Part shown: in pieces, positions 9,895-19,168 of the stretch
How positions within the stretch are numbered: the first letter of the stretch is position 1
Layout: each line of letters begins with the position of its first letter
NCBI RefSeq assembly: GCF_000234665.1
Contig: NC_018326.1
Span: 372,001 to 436,000 of the forward strand
DNA from: Leishmania mexicana MHOM/GT/2001/U1103
Lineage: Eukaryota; Euglenozoa; Kinetoplastea; Trypanosomatida; Trypanosomatidae
Direction: 5' to 3'
DNA: 64,000 nucleotides
Notes under the pieces: model-generated
Databases searched by the model: none
Seen by the model: the letters and a program-made list of their open reading frames with translations, nothing else
Told to the model about the DNA's origin: nothing
Program-made: the position numbers and the translations under genes

Positions 9895-10200
9895 TTTGGT
9901 TGTCACAAAGGCAGACACCCACGACGTAGGGGGTGGTCGGAGCGATGCAGCACCACTGATGTCGGCGGTCGTGTCCTGGATTGGCGCTGCGTTGGAGCGG
10001 CCCGCAACAGTGCACGCGCCTGTGCCATCCATGCGATGGGCAGAGTGTCGGCGTGACTGGAACGCGTATCCCACTCCCGGCCCTGACTGCCTACTGGTGT
10101 GTGGCGGCTGAGCCACCCCGAATGGGATACACCAGGGGTGGCGACCGGCATGATTGGGGGAGCGGCTGTGAGGCTGCCCTGCGGGGCGGGGTGGTCGAGA
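9895..10200 (-). mobile_element. Candidate SIDER/ingi-related retroposon remnant
   Basis: Complex-sequence island in a simple-repeat spacer. On the minus strand, 10117-10101 reads GGTGGCTCAGCCGCCAC, close to the start of the 79-nt signature shared by the trypanosomatid ingi/L1Tc retroposons and their SIDER/DIRE relics as I remember it (core TGGCTCAGCCGGCCAC). The following minus-strand bases are unique-looking and non-coding. Length and ends are approximate. It would lie in the kinesin 3' UTR or in the NPRL2-like 5' flank. Confidence 0.5.
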
Positions 10201-10998
10201 GGCAAAGATAGATAGAAACACATTAAGGCTCTTCCCTTCACCCTCCCCCCTCTTCCACGACCGGAGGGAGGTTCAGCGCAGGAAGGCGGGCAGCGCTCGT
10301 GCATGCCGGGCCCTTTCTCGCCCTTCCCTTAGAGCTGTATGGCTGCCATCGCCTATTGACTTTATCGCGCCTCGCCTCTCCGCTCTCTTCCGCCTCACGC
10401 GCACGCGCATCTACGCGCGCTTCCGTGACCGCACCCGCCGCTCGGCAAAAGGTTCCTCTCACCCCTCCTTCTCCTGTCTCTGTCCCCCGTGTGGCCCAGT
10501 TTTGTGTTGCTGTTCGTATCGCTTAGCACCTCGCAAGGAGGGGAGGGGGGGGCACTTTTCTTTTTCTCCATCAGCGCCATCGTTACTTTCCACGACACAT
10601 CCGCTGCCCTCTTCCTCTTCCGCTGCACAACCCTGCAGTGCCTTCACCTCCTCTCCTGGTCCACTCCGCGTGTGCACGCGCGTGTGTCTGCACCACAGAA
10701 ACAGAAGGGGGGACGTTTCTCGGTGTACCTGTGCACGTGAACTACACGGCGGGCGCTGTCAGACGGCCTTCACCAAAAAAAAATCACGCTCACTGCCTTA
10801 TTCCTCTGCCATCCTCTGCCACCAGCTCAACAGCAGCGGATTATGTGTGCGTGTGCGTGCGTTGCCCCTGCCCTCTCCCACACACGCACACCGTCCTTCT
10901 TCCCTCTCTCTCGCTGGCCCGCTCTTGTGTGGGGGGAGGGCCTCGAGCCCCGCCCCGAGCATAGACGAGCACAGACATACCTACGCCAGTGAGGGAAA

Positions 10999-13900
10999 AT
11001 GCAGCAAAGTCACGCCACTCATATGGTTCGCAACACCGCCGCCGCCACCTCCGCGACGCCGTCCGCCAACTGCGCCAGCAGCGACACACTTTTCCGACTG
11101 GAGTGCGTGCTGCTCTTCGCGTTGGATGTGGTGAGGGGTCCGTATATTCACAGCTGTGCACCGGCTCACCCGCCAGAGGCGATACGGTCTTTTTTGGAAT
11201 CCCAGGCGGCGCCTGCCTCGTCTTCCGCTTACTCTGCAGCAGCGGCGGCGGCGGCGAACCCGGCCTTGGCAAAGGCCTCCGCGGAGATGATAGGCGACGA
11301 TGTCGCAACGCTCTCCCCAGCTGGATTCCACTGCGATGCGGCAACGGTGGCGCCGTACACGAAGATGGCGAGCCCCGCCATGCACTCATTACCCTCGTTT
11401 GAGGCGTGCAGCATCGGTGGCGGTGACGGTGGGCTTCGAACTGCCTCCTTTTCCTCGACTATTCCAACACCCCCTCCAGCGCCGTGCTCCGCATCTTCGC
11501 CAACGCATCCACTAACTTCCGCGGTTGATGCCTCACCATCCTTGGAGCTGTGGTCGCTGCAGCACACCGCTCGCACGCCGCTGCTCAAGGAGCAGCAGCT
11601 GTCCCCCTTGTCTCTCGCCAACCGCACTGGTGCGGCGGCTGGCTTGTCAGCGTCAGTTCTGGGTGACATAACCGGCGGCGGCACACGCAGCGTGTCCTCG
11701 CCGGCGGCACAGGGTCGCCTCGTCGGGCTGAGCGACACTACAGCACAAGCCGAGACGCGCGCCTACGCGGTGGACACCAGCGGTACCAACCACGCCGCCT
11801 CCGAGGACAACGCAGCCTTCTCGTTCCCCCCACAGACGTATGCGAGCGAGTTGCCGATGACGCTGCCAAGACCACCGTCAATGGTGGGCTCGTCTGCGTT
11901 GGCAGCATCTCCGTCGACGGGTGGTGGGGATGCGTTAGCCGTTGACACAAGCCCGGGCAAATACGGCGGTGAGTCGACACACACCAATGATGGACACTGC
12001 CGTGACGCCCGCAGCGAAGCAGCACGTGGGGCGGAGCGGAGGGCCAACGTGGACAGCGGCACTACCCCAACGCCCAGACTAGCTAAGGCACCAGCGGTCA
12101 CCACGACGACCGACGTGTACTGCTCCAACACCACCTCGCCGAGCGCCACCCCTGTACGCACGCTGCCCATGGCCACCGCTCCCCCAAACGCCAGTAGCAA
12201 CAGCGGCGTCGCCGTCCCAAGAGCGGCCGCCGAGAGATGTGCAGTGGCGGAAGGCCAGCAGCAGTTCCCGCACCATGACCACCACCCTCAAAGCCTGTTG
12301 CCTTCCTCTCCCCAGGTATGGCCATCACTCCATATCGCAACCACAGCTGCGACACGCGGCACTCTGTTGCCGCCAACAAGCACCACTGCGGCAACAACCG
12401 CAGCGGACAACGGCAGAATGAGCGGCTACAACGACGTCTTTGTCCCGCGCTCTGAGTTCTGTCGCCGTGTGCTGTGGTTATACCCCGCTGAGTCGGGGCT
12501 GCTCTTCCTCTACTACCCCGAAGACATTCCGGGTGAGCACTATCAGCGCAAGACGCTGCGCTACTCCCTCTGTCTTGTCTTCCGCGTCGATCACAAGCGG
12601 ATGACAATCGGCGATGGCCTGCTGCATCAGCTGGTACACCCATACAGCGTGGTACTCACCAATATCGCCGAGGAGCTGCGCGAGGCGGAGCTGAAGTATG
12701 CGTACATGATTCGCGGCCTGCGGTCCTTCGATTCAGCGTCATGGCAGATGTCGAGACTCGCGGTGAAATCGCCCACATCCTCCCTCCCGACTGCTGCAAC
12801 GACTGCATTTAGCGTGGCAGCGCAGTCACCGGTAACGTCTTTCATGGCCGGTGCGCACGTCGCAGAGGTTGCCGAGGACGTCGACGAAGGCGTGGGCCAG
12901 GCACATCCGGCAACGCCGCCAGCGCCCCCCTCCGGTACCCTCCAGAAACCGTACACGCTCGTCCGCGGTCGTGTTACTGGACAGGTCGACACAATGGCAC
13001 CATCGACGGCAGTCGCGATGACGGTCAGTGCCACCCTCACTGTTCCCTCCAGCACATCGGCGAACCCTAACTTGTACCACCTGCCCTTTCTGGAGCACAG
13101 CGGCGCAGTAGCCGCGGGCGGGGATAACAGACCACACCCCCCGACGGAGATGGCGGACCGCACGTCGACGTCGCTCATGTCCTCATCGCAACTGGCGGCG
13201 CCAGTGCTTGGCGACGAGCGGACTGAAGCCCACGGAAGCGCTGAGACCGCCACGGCTACTGCTTCTGGTGGCTGCAGTTCGCAGCAGTGCGACGATGGCG
13301 CACGTGTCGCTCAGTACCGTCGTGATGGGGACGGCAGGCTGCTGCCATCGGGCGTACACGGGTGCGGTGACTCCTCGTCGCTCGCCACCACAGCGGCCAT
13401 CGCGGTGGTTGCTGGCAACGCTGTCACCGGCGCCACCGCCGCTGACAGCGGCGTCCGCTCCTCTTCATCGTACCTCACCAGCATGCAATCCTTAGAAATA
13501 ACCACCGCTCCGCCCTCCTCCTCCCTGCCGGTGCGTAGTCGCACTGTAAGTGAGACGGCCGCCACCTTTCATCCCCCGTCGGCGCAGCCGCAAGCACTAG
13601 AGGAGTCGACGAGCATGGCAGCCAGCAGCAGCGCCGCCTGCTCGTCGTTCAGCCTCAGAGGGGCACCGGCCTCCGCCCCTCATGTTGCTCTCAGCGGCGC
13701 CGTCAAAGCGCACTACAGCGGAGGCCGTCAGCAGCAGCAGCACTCCACGGCAGGTGCCAGTGTCGCCACCTCACCGCGTGTTCCCTCGCCGTTCCAGGGC
13801 CCGGTCCCCACAACAGCTGTGGCGAGCATGCACATCTTGAACGCCTTCATCACCCCACCCACGGAGCCGAAGTGGACGCCGCTGAGCGAGTTGGTGGACG

Positions 13901-16809
13901 AGCTCTTCCGCTGCCTAAGCTACACCACGGCACCCGACGGCGATGGAGACCGCGAACGAGAGGGGCAGATCGGCAGTCTGGTCGCGGATGGACGCACGCC
14001 ACTGACTGCGTCGCCGGTGCCTGCCGGCGCCGCCCTAGGACTGGCTGCACAACAACCGGAGGGCGCGCTCGGTGCGGGAATGAGCAAAGCCCTGGTGCAG
14101 CGCCAAACCTCCACCACCTTGGCTTCACCTACTGGGCAACAGCAGCAGCAGCAGCAGCAGCAGCGCGGTGACACCAGTGTTGTGCACCTGTCAAACCGGC
14201 TGAGCTTCCATGTGCGGCGCATGGCGCCACTGCAGCCGGCGCGCCTCCTCCACTTCGATCACGTCCCTGTCCCGGTCGTCGTGTACGACCCTCAGATGAT
14301 GGAATGGATGGATATGGCTGTCCACCACGTGTTCCGGTTGGTAGACGGCGTGCGTACCGTGGCCGATCTTGTGTTCAGCGTCGCCATGGGCACCACCACT
14401 ACGCTCGCAGAGGTGTACGCCGATGCACTTCAGCGGTGCGTCGCGGAACAGCAGGCCGCGCCGGTGACAGCACAAGGCACGACTTCCGCAGGCGCCGGCG
14501 CCTCCGCAGCGCAGAGGAGCCCCACTGCCAATCGCGACCGCCCCCGCAGTGCTGCCGTCAAAGCTGTGGCGCCTCTCTCCGCGCCGGGAACCGCTGCGGC
14601 GGCCGCGGCGCCGGTGGAAGTGCATGGGTCTGGCGAGCCGGCTGCAGAGGGTGCTCATGTAGCTGGTCGGTCGGCCAGTGCTGCCGGAAGCCCGAGGCAG
14701 TCGATTGTTGTGTCCGTTCCGATCGATGTCCATCCGTGCCCGTCGTTGCTGCCTGGCGTTCGTTACCCCGCCCCAACATCGGCGGCGGCGGCGGCCATCA
14801 GTGACGGACAGGCGTCACTACCCAGCCACGTCAATGTACGCGTCGCTCCTGCAGCGGCGAGTGGTGCGGGCGCACCGAATACCAGCGCCCCAGTGCGCAG
14901 CGGCGCCAACGGTGTAGGAATAGCAGCGCCGATCACATCTGGAGTCCCCAACGGCAGCGGCATCAGCTCTACCGCCGCGTCCTCGCCGCCGCCGCCGCAA
15001 ATCTCTGTGGAGCTCCCACCGACGTGGGTGGCGACGGCAGGGATCGTGATGGAGGCGCTTCTGCACTTGGAGCTGTGTCACCTGATCAAGGTGTACCGCC
15101 CATGGACAGAGCGAACGCTCTACAGCACCACCCACAGCGCGCAACGGGTACTGTGCAGCCTTCACCACCCGGCTCGCCATGTCTTGGGGCACTATCTTCT
15201 CTGCATGGCGTGGGCAGAGCGGCAGGAGTGCAGGGAGGAGCGACGCGGCGTGATAGCGAAGTGGAAGCAGATACGGAAAACAAGCGTCAAGGCGCGGCGG
15301 GTACCGGTGGCGTCGCATGCCACCACCTCTGTTGTCACCGAGAGGCAGCACGCCAGCACACGACTGGGAACGGCTTCCACACTGCAACAGTCGTCGACAG
15401 CCGCGGAAGTCTCTTCACCATCGTCATTCACAGAACCGGCAGCCGCTCTTGCAGTAATGCCGGCAAGCGGTGTCAGCAGTCGAGCCGCCGCCACGAACGC
15501 CACTGTCGCCGTGAGGTCACCCGATCACTTGATGGACCGCAGTGGCTGGTCGCCGCCGGCTGCCCCGCGGCTGTCGTCGTCGGTCCCGTGCGCCTCTGAA
15601 GTGCACTGTCGTGGACAGCACCAGCAACGGCCACATCCGCCTCCACCCCTGACACCAGTCGCGTATCCCGGGAGCACCCCCATGCCACATTCGCCCCAGA
15701 GTGATGCTATGCTGATGGGCGTCGGCGCCACCCAAGCAGGGGTGCTTGACCCGAGCAGTATCGACGCCCACGCCTCCTCAGCTCCGACGAGCTTGGCGCC
15801 ATCGCCGCTGCGGCACGCGTTGAGTATCGGCGCGTCTGGAAGGCTGCAGATGACTCTCATGAGCTCCCTCCCCGCGTTTTCGCTGCTGCGTTCCGGTCCC
15901 ACCTCTGGTGCGGCTGTGAGTGGCACCTCGCAGAGGTTTTTTGTGGGGAGCCAAGGCAGTCAAGCCTGCGGTGGCGGCCTTCTGCCGTGCGCGGTCACGG
16001 GTGCTTCGTACGGCAGCAGTTATTCGCAGCAGCAGCGACGACACCAGCATCTCTATGAGCACGGCTGCTCCCATGCCACTCCGCTTCGCTCATGCAGCAG
16101 TACCAGCAGCAGCGAGGACAGCTGCGCCTCTGTGTCACGCAGATCATCGTCATCCACATCTTCGTCTGTGAGTAGTGATAGCGGCAACTCGAGCGTGTCG
16201 TCGTCATCCTCTTCCTCCGCAAGCCCAATGCCAATAACTGCCTCGGCCATGCAGCCGTTGGCCGTGCTGGCGATGGCGGACGCCAGCGCCGTGCAGGCAT
16301 CGGCGACGCCGGCAAAGATTGGGTCGCCGGGTTTGCCCTCGCTGACGCCGTCCGCCGCTGGAGCAAACATGCTCGCTCAGGGAAGCAAAGGCGCCGCCGC
16401 CGCTGGCATCGCCTCCCGTTCCGCGCAGCATCCCCTGAAGTTGCCCAGTGCTGACGGCGCTGCAATCGAGAGGTCCACTGCCGAGCCAACCGCTGCGTCT
16501 GCGCTCAGGGCGGCAGAGAGCCAAGCTACGGGGATCGCAGCTGCCGAAGTGGTGCAACGGGAGAGGCGACGCCGCCGCCGACCTCCGCTGAAGGTCTTCG
16601 CCCCGACGGAAGCAGCCGTGAGCCGAGCCGCGGCTGCCGCCTTGTGTGCGCTCGCTAAGTTCAACAACGCCAGCGTCTTGTCCGTGCAGGAGGAAATGCG
16701 GCGCATCCCGGTGTGGGCCACCAGCTTCAACCACTGGTCCGACCGCTGCGTGAAGGCATTGGTGGAGGTGGCGGTGCTGAACAACTGGTTAGAGGATGTG
16801 TCGTCATAG
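10999..16809 (+). CDS. NPRL2-like GATOR1/SEACIT subunit, greatly expanded (1936 aa)
   Basis: Most of this protein is Ala/Ser/Thr/Pro/Gln-rich low complexity, but short conserved blocks occur in the order found in NPRL2. Block 1 (about 30-70), RLECVLLFALDVVRGPYIHS, matches the N-terminal longin segment. Block 2 (about 480-570), with SEFCRRV, LRYSLCLVFRVD and AEELREAELK, matches the region around 'ENAL-FNLGFV'. Block 3 (about 1064-1150), SNRLSFHV then FRLVDGVRTVADL, matches the 'PYIDGFRHIQKI' region. Block 4 (about 1343-1376), LLHLELCHLIKVY, matches 'LLYYGVVTL'. The C-terminus (about 1870-1936) resembles the terminal winged helix. NPRL2 normally has about 380-420 residues and, with NPRL3 and DEPDC5, restrains TORC1 under amino-acid starvation. 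The start is an ATG in context AAAATGC. The identity is inferred from motif order. Confidence 0.72.
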   Translation: MQQSHATHMVRNTAAATSATPSANCASSDTLFRLECVLLFALDVVRGPYIHSCAPAHPPEAIRSFLESQAAPASSSAYSAAAAAAANPALAKASAEMIGDDVATLSPAGFHCDAATVAPYTKMASPAMHSLPSFEACSIGGGDGGLRTASFSSTIPTPPPAPCSASSPTHPLTSAVDASPSLELWSLQHTARTPLLKEQQLSPLSLANRTGAAAGLSASVLGDITGGGTRSVSSPAAQGRLVGLSDTTAQAETRAYAVDTSGTNHAASEDNAAFSFPPQTYASELPMTLPRPPSMVGSSALAASPSTGGGDALAVDTSPGKYGGESTHTNDGHCRDARSEAARGAERRANVDSGTTPTPRLAKAPAVTTTTDVYCSNTTSPSATPVRTLPMATAPPNASSNSGVAVPRAAAERCAVAEGQQQFPHHDHHPQSLLPSSPQVWPSLHIATTAATRGTLLPPTSTTAATTAADNGRMSGYNDVFVPRSEFCRRVLWLYPAESGLLFLYYPEDIPGEHYQRKTLRYSLCLVFRVDHKRMTIGDGLLHQLVHPYSVVLTNIAEELREAELKYAYMIRGLRSFDSASWQMSRLAVKSPTSSLPTAATTAFSVAAQSPVTSFMAGAHVAEVAEDVDEGVGQAHPATPPAPPSGTLQKPYTLVRGRVTGQVDTMAPSTAVAMTVSATLTVPSSTSANPNLYHLPFLEHSGAVAAGGDNRPHPPTEMADRTSTSLMSSSQLAAPVLGDERTEAHGSAETATATASGGCSSQQCDDGARVAQYRRDGDGRLLPSGVHGCGDSSSLATTAAIAVVAGNAVTGATAADSGVRSSSSYLTSMQSLEITTAPPSSSLPVRSRTVSETAATFHPPSAQPQALEESTSMAASSSAACSSFSLRGAPASAPHVALSGAVKAHYSGGRQQQQHSTAGASVATSPRVPSPFQGPVPTTAVASMHILNAFITPPTEPKWTPLSELVDELFRCLSYTTAPDGDGDREREGQIGSLVADGRTPLTASPVPAGAALGLAAQQPEGALGAGMSKALVQRQTSTTLASPTGQQQQQQQQQRGDTSVVHLSNRLSFHVRRMAPLQPARLLHFDHVPVPVVVYDPQMMEWMDMAVHHVFRLVDGVRTVADLVFSVAMGTTTTLAEVYADALQRCVAEQQAAPVTAQGTTSAGAGASAAQRSPTANRDRPRSAAVKAVAPLSAPGTAAAAAAPVEVHGSGEPAAEGAHVAGRSASAAGSPRQSIVVSVPIDVHPCPSLLPGVRYPAPTSAAAAAISDGQASLPSHVNVRVAPAAASGAGAPNTSAPVRSGANGVGIAAPITSGVPNGSGISSTAASSPPPPQISVELPPTWVATAGIVMEALLHLELCHLIKVYRPWTERTLYSTTHSAQRVLCSLHHPARHVLGHYLLCMAWAERQECREERRGVIAKWKQIRKTSVKARRVPVASHATTSVVTERQHASTRLGTASTLQQSSTAAEVSSPSSFTEPAAALAVMPASGVSSRAAATNATVAVRSPDHLMDRSGWSPPAAPRLSSSVPCASEVHCRGQHQQRPHPPPPLTPVAYPGSTPMPHSPQSDAMLMGVGATQAGVLDPSSIDAHASSAPTSLAPSPLRHALSIGASGRLQMTLMSSLPAFSLLRSGPTSGAAVSGTSQRFFVGSQGSQACGGGLLPCAVTGASYGSSYSQQQRRHQHLYEHGCSHATPLRSCSSTSSSEDSCASVSRRSSSSTSSSVSSDSGNSSVSSSSSSSASPMPITASAMQPLAVLAMADASAVQASATPAKIGSPGLPSLTPSAAGANMLAQGSKGAAAAGIASRSAQHPLKLPSADGAAIERSTAEPTAASALRAAESQATGIAAAEVVQRERRRRRRPPLKVFAPTEAAVSRAAAAALCALAKFNNASVLSVQEEMRRIPVWATSFNHWSDRCVKALVEVAVLNNWLEDVSS
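14143..14163 (+). repeat. CAG/poly-Gln run inside the NPRL2-like gene
   Basis: Seven or eight consecutive CAG codons encode a poly-Gln run between conserved blocks 2 and 3, a likely length-variable site between strains. Confidence 0.8.
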
Positions 16810-17234
16810 CAGTGCAAGCATCGGTAGTGGGGCACGTCATACTGAACGGCGACGAGCACGGCTTCTCGTGCGTCGATAAGGCACCCACATCAGGTGCGCA
16901 CTCGTGCTCGTCTGGGTGTGCAAGCGACCATGATCTGCGCGTATTCCTCGGGGGAAAAAAATCAACGAAACCCGTAAACGCTGATCGGAGCTAAGGCGGA
17001 GGGTGGGAGGAGGGAGAGGGGAAGTGGCCGGCTCGTGTGCTGTGGCAGCTGCTGGACAGGGATGGCGCGGGCGTCGACGAGCGTGCATGTGTGTGTGTGT
17101 GTGGCCCCCGCCAAGGGCAGCACTGCAAGGAGATGGCTCACGTGCGGCGTACATTTTCGGCTGTTCGCATTTTTTCTGGTGTGTATGGCGCAGCTTAGGC
17201 TTCTCTGTCATCAGCATCGCACAGGTGGAAGTGT

Positions 17235-17249
17235 GGGGGGGGGGGGGGG
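17235..17249. repeat. G15 homopolymer
   Basis: Fifteen consecutive G in the spacer, prone to slippage and to G-quadruplex formation. Confidence 0.85.
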
Positions 17250-17560
17250 CACACGCCACCGCGCCAACAAAGACGCATGTGCACCTTGCGCGCCTTTGCT
17301 CGAAGGATATGGCATGATGTGCACCCGCCTCCCCTACCCCAGCCCCTCTCCCCTCTCTCCTCTTCCTCATGACCGCGGGCGACTCACGCCAGACCATACG
17401 CGCATTCCTGTGACCGGTAAGTCTACTGGAACAACAGCTGGGCAACGCAACGCTCCCGTACTCTTCTCCCCCCCCCCACCACCACCACTCGCCCCTATCG
17501 CCGGCCCTCACCTTCATCTCCAGTGCCGCGACCGCTTTCAGCAGTGCATAGACACAGGCG

Positions 17561-17570
<10 letters not shown>

Positions 17571-17595
<25 letters not shown>
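17571..17595. repeat. (CA)n microsatellite
   Basis: About twelve CA units, preceded by CCCA repeats, in the probable 5' UTR of the microprotein gene. Confidence 0.9.
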
Positions 17596-17629
17596 GCCTC
17601 CGACCCCCTAACGCCGTGTCTTCCTCATC

Positions 17630-17830
17630 ATGGACCCCTACTACTACATGCTGGCGTTTATGTTCGCCTTCGTGTTTTTCACCCTGTTCCTGCTCACCCG
17701 TAGCGCTGACAGGATCGCGAAGGAGCGGAAGGCTGAGGCTGAGGTTGCAGCCGCCGCCGCCTCGGTGAGGGACGGCGAAAGCAACGCCATGGGCAGCACC
17801 CGCGTCCGCCGTGCCCGCCGAGAGGAGTAA
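17630..17830 (+). CDS. Small single-pass membrane protein (66 aa), DDRGK1-like N-terminus
   Basis: It begins MDPYYYM and has one hydrophobic helix (about residues 6-23), then LTRSADR, a short charged/Ala-rich stretch and a basic end RVRRARREE. The arrangement (signal anchor at the extreme N-terminus, 'LFLLTRS..R', then a basic cluster) resembles the ER anchor of DDRGK1/UFBP1, the membrane adaptor of the UFM1 pathway, whose human form starts with a helix followed by 'LFLTRSRGR'. The downstream DDRGK/PCI-like region is absent: the frame closes with TAA at 17828-17830 and no continuing frame follows. It could therefore be an unrelated small ER or mitochondrial membrane protein. The coding call rests on the strong hydrophobic helix, the good ATG context (CATCATGG) and an isolated position between two long genes. 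Confidence 0.65.
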   Translation: MDPYYYMLAFMFAFVFFTLFLLTRSADRIAKERKAEAEVAAAAASVRDGESNAMGSTRVRRARREE

Positions 17831-19168
17831 GAAGTGGCGAAGAGGAAGTGGACAGTCTACATGTGCGCGCAGGTGCGCTCATTCACGCGAAGTGGTTGCG
17901 GTGGCCACTTTCCGACGTATTTCCTTGCGCCCACACACATACACGCACACACAACGCACCCACCTCTACACGCGAGGTGTATCGTGCTTGTATGGCGTTG
18001 TCTCTGTTTTCTTTTAGTCTTCCTTTAGTAATGCGCGTGGGCGTGCACAAGGATGTGCGTCGTCGTCGCTCTGTGTCTGTATCGCTGCCTGCATCGGCGT
18101 GCTTGTGTGTTGGTGCCGCCGTACCTTCTTCTTGTTCGAGGGGCCGTCTGGTGACTCGATCGCCTTGGCGATTCGGTTTATGAGTTGTCCACTGTCTCCC
18201 TGTGTGCGGTTGCAGTAATGGTTGTACTTAAGCAGCTCTCCACCTTCTCCCTATCATTGGATAGTACCGGTCCCGCCCCTCATCCTCCCCCACCCCCCAC
18301 CGCACCCCACCCGCAGCGACAAGGAGGAGGTGGGGCAGAGCAGGAGAGGACGACCGGTGATGTGGAAGGGACCACGCGAAAATGAAAAAAGATGCGCACA
18401 AACACACCCGAGAATGCATACGCCGCTCATGCGTGTGTGCACGCGACGACGTCAGCGGTTCGAAGACCTCCCCCCTCCCCCACCCCACCCCGCTGCCTCT
18501 CCCTCTGTGTGTCCGTGCCTCTCTCGAGACCTGCCCTGCCCGCCTCATCCTTTTGCGCGGGGTCCAGCACTTGGTATGCGCACGCGCACACCTGGGTGGC
18601 GAAGACAGGCGAAAAATCACGTCCAACCCCGGACGGGTGGTCTGTGCGCAGTGGCGCAGGGCATCATCATCTCGGGTTGCATGGTGTAGGTGTTTGCGAG
18701 TTGTGGAGGTTCGCCGCGTCGTCTGCCTCGCCTGCCCTCCCTCCTCCCTCTTGCAACACGCACACGCACACGCACACACGCACACGCTTTTCTCCTCCTC
18801 TGCCCTCGTGCTTCGCCATTTTGAGATACATCACACGTGCAACACACACACACACACGCACACACACACACACACATAGATAAGTATACACCCACACGTA
18901 CAGGCACATTCGGTAGGAATAGCACGTGGACGGTACTCCCTGCCCTGCTGCGCCTTCGGTGATGCTGTGTGCAGGAGGTGACATTTGCCGCGCTCTTCTT
19001 TATCTGTGTCGTGCATCCGACAGGTACACACACGCACGCCCGCACGAAAGGGGGACCTTCAACGTGCGTTGAGCGAGCGAGCACAGCCGGGAGAGAGAAC
19101 GGAGTGAACGGTGCGGGCAGGCCGCAGTGCGCCGCAGAGAAAAAGGGAGGCAGAGAACGTTCCCCAGC
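17831..19168. other. Spacer between microprotein and WD40 gene
   Basis: No supported gene. Mostly CA- and CT-rich simple sequence with an island of more complex sequence at about 18530-18720. CA repeats occur at 18761-18788 and 18842-18877. A pyrimidine tract near 18992-19010 is followed by AG at 19022-19023, a possible trans-splice acceptor giving a 5' UTR of about 146 nt. Confidence 0.65.
18842..18877. repeat. (CA)n microsatellite
   Basis: Nearly pure CA dinucleotides with one CG interruption, upstream of the WD40 gene. Confidence 0.9.

Larger units (their letters stand above)
8535..10998. other. Spacer between kinesin and NPRL2-like genes
   Basis: No supported gene. Contents are the kinesin 3' flank, a large homopolymer inverted repeat (8881-8983), a CTG/GAT trinucleotide stretch (about 9206-9236), a complex-sequence island (9895-10200) that looks like a retroposon remnant, and several CT-rich tracts from 10240 onward that could serve as splice acceptors for the next gene (for example 10556-10574, with AG at 10573-10574). 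The short open frames are Cys/Arg/Pro-rich and overlap on both strands. Confidence 0.7.
16810..17629. other. Spacer between NPRL2-like gene and microprotein
   Basis: No gene. It contains a GT tract near 17090-17102, a run of fifteen G at 17235-17249, CT-rich tracts from 17320 to 17520 with an AG near 17543 that could be the next splice acceptor, and a CA tract at 17571-17595 ending 34 nt before the next ATG. Confidence 0.65.

Noticed and set aside
12098..16859. Several antisense frames of 100-250 codons opposite the NPRL2-like gene
   Set aside because: High GC and biased third positions keep antisense frames open; none has independent protein features.
18455..18475. GGTTCGAA, similar to a tRNA T-loop
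   Set aside because: No acceptor, D or anticodon stems can be drawn around it; the flanks are CT/CA simple sequence.
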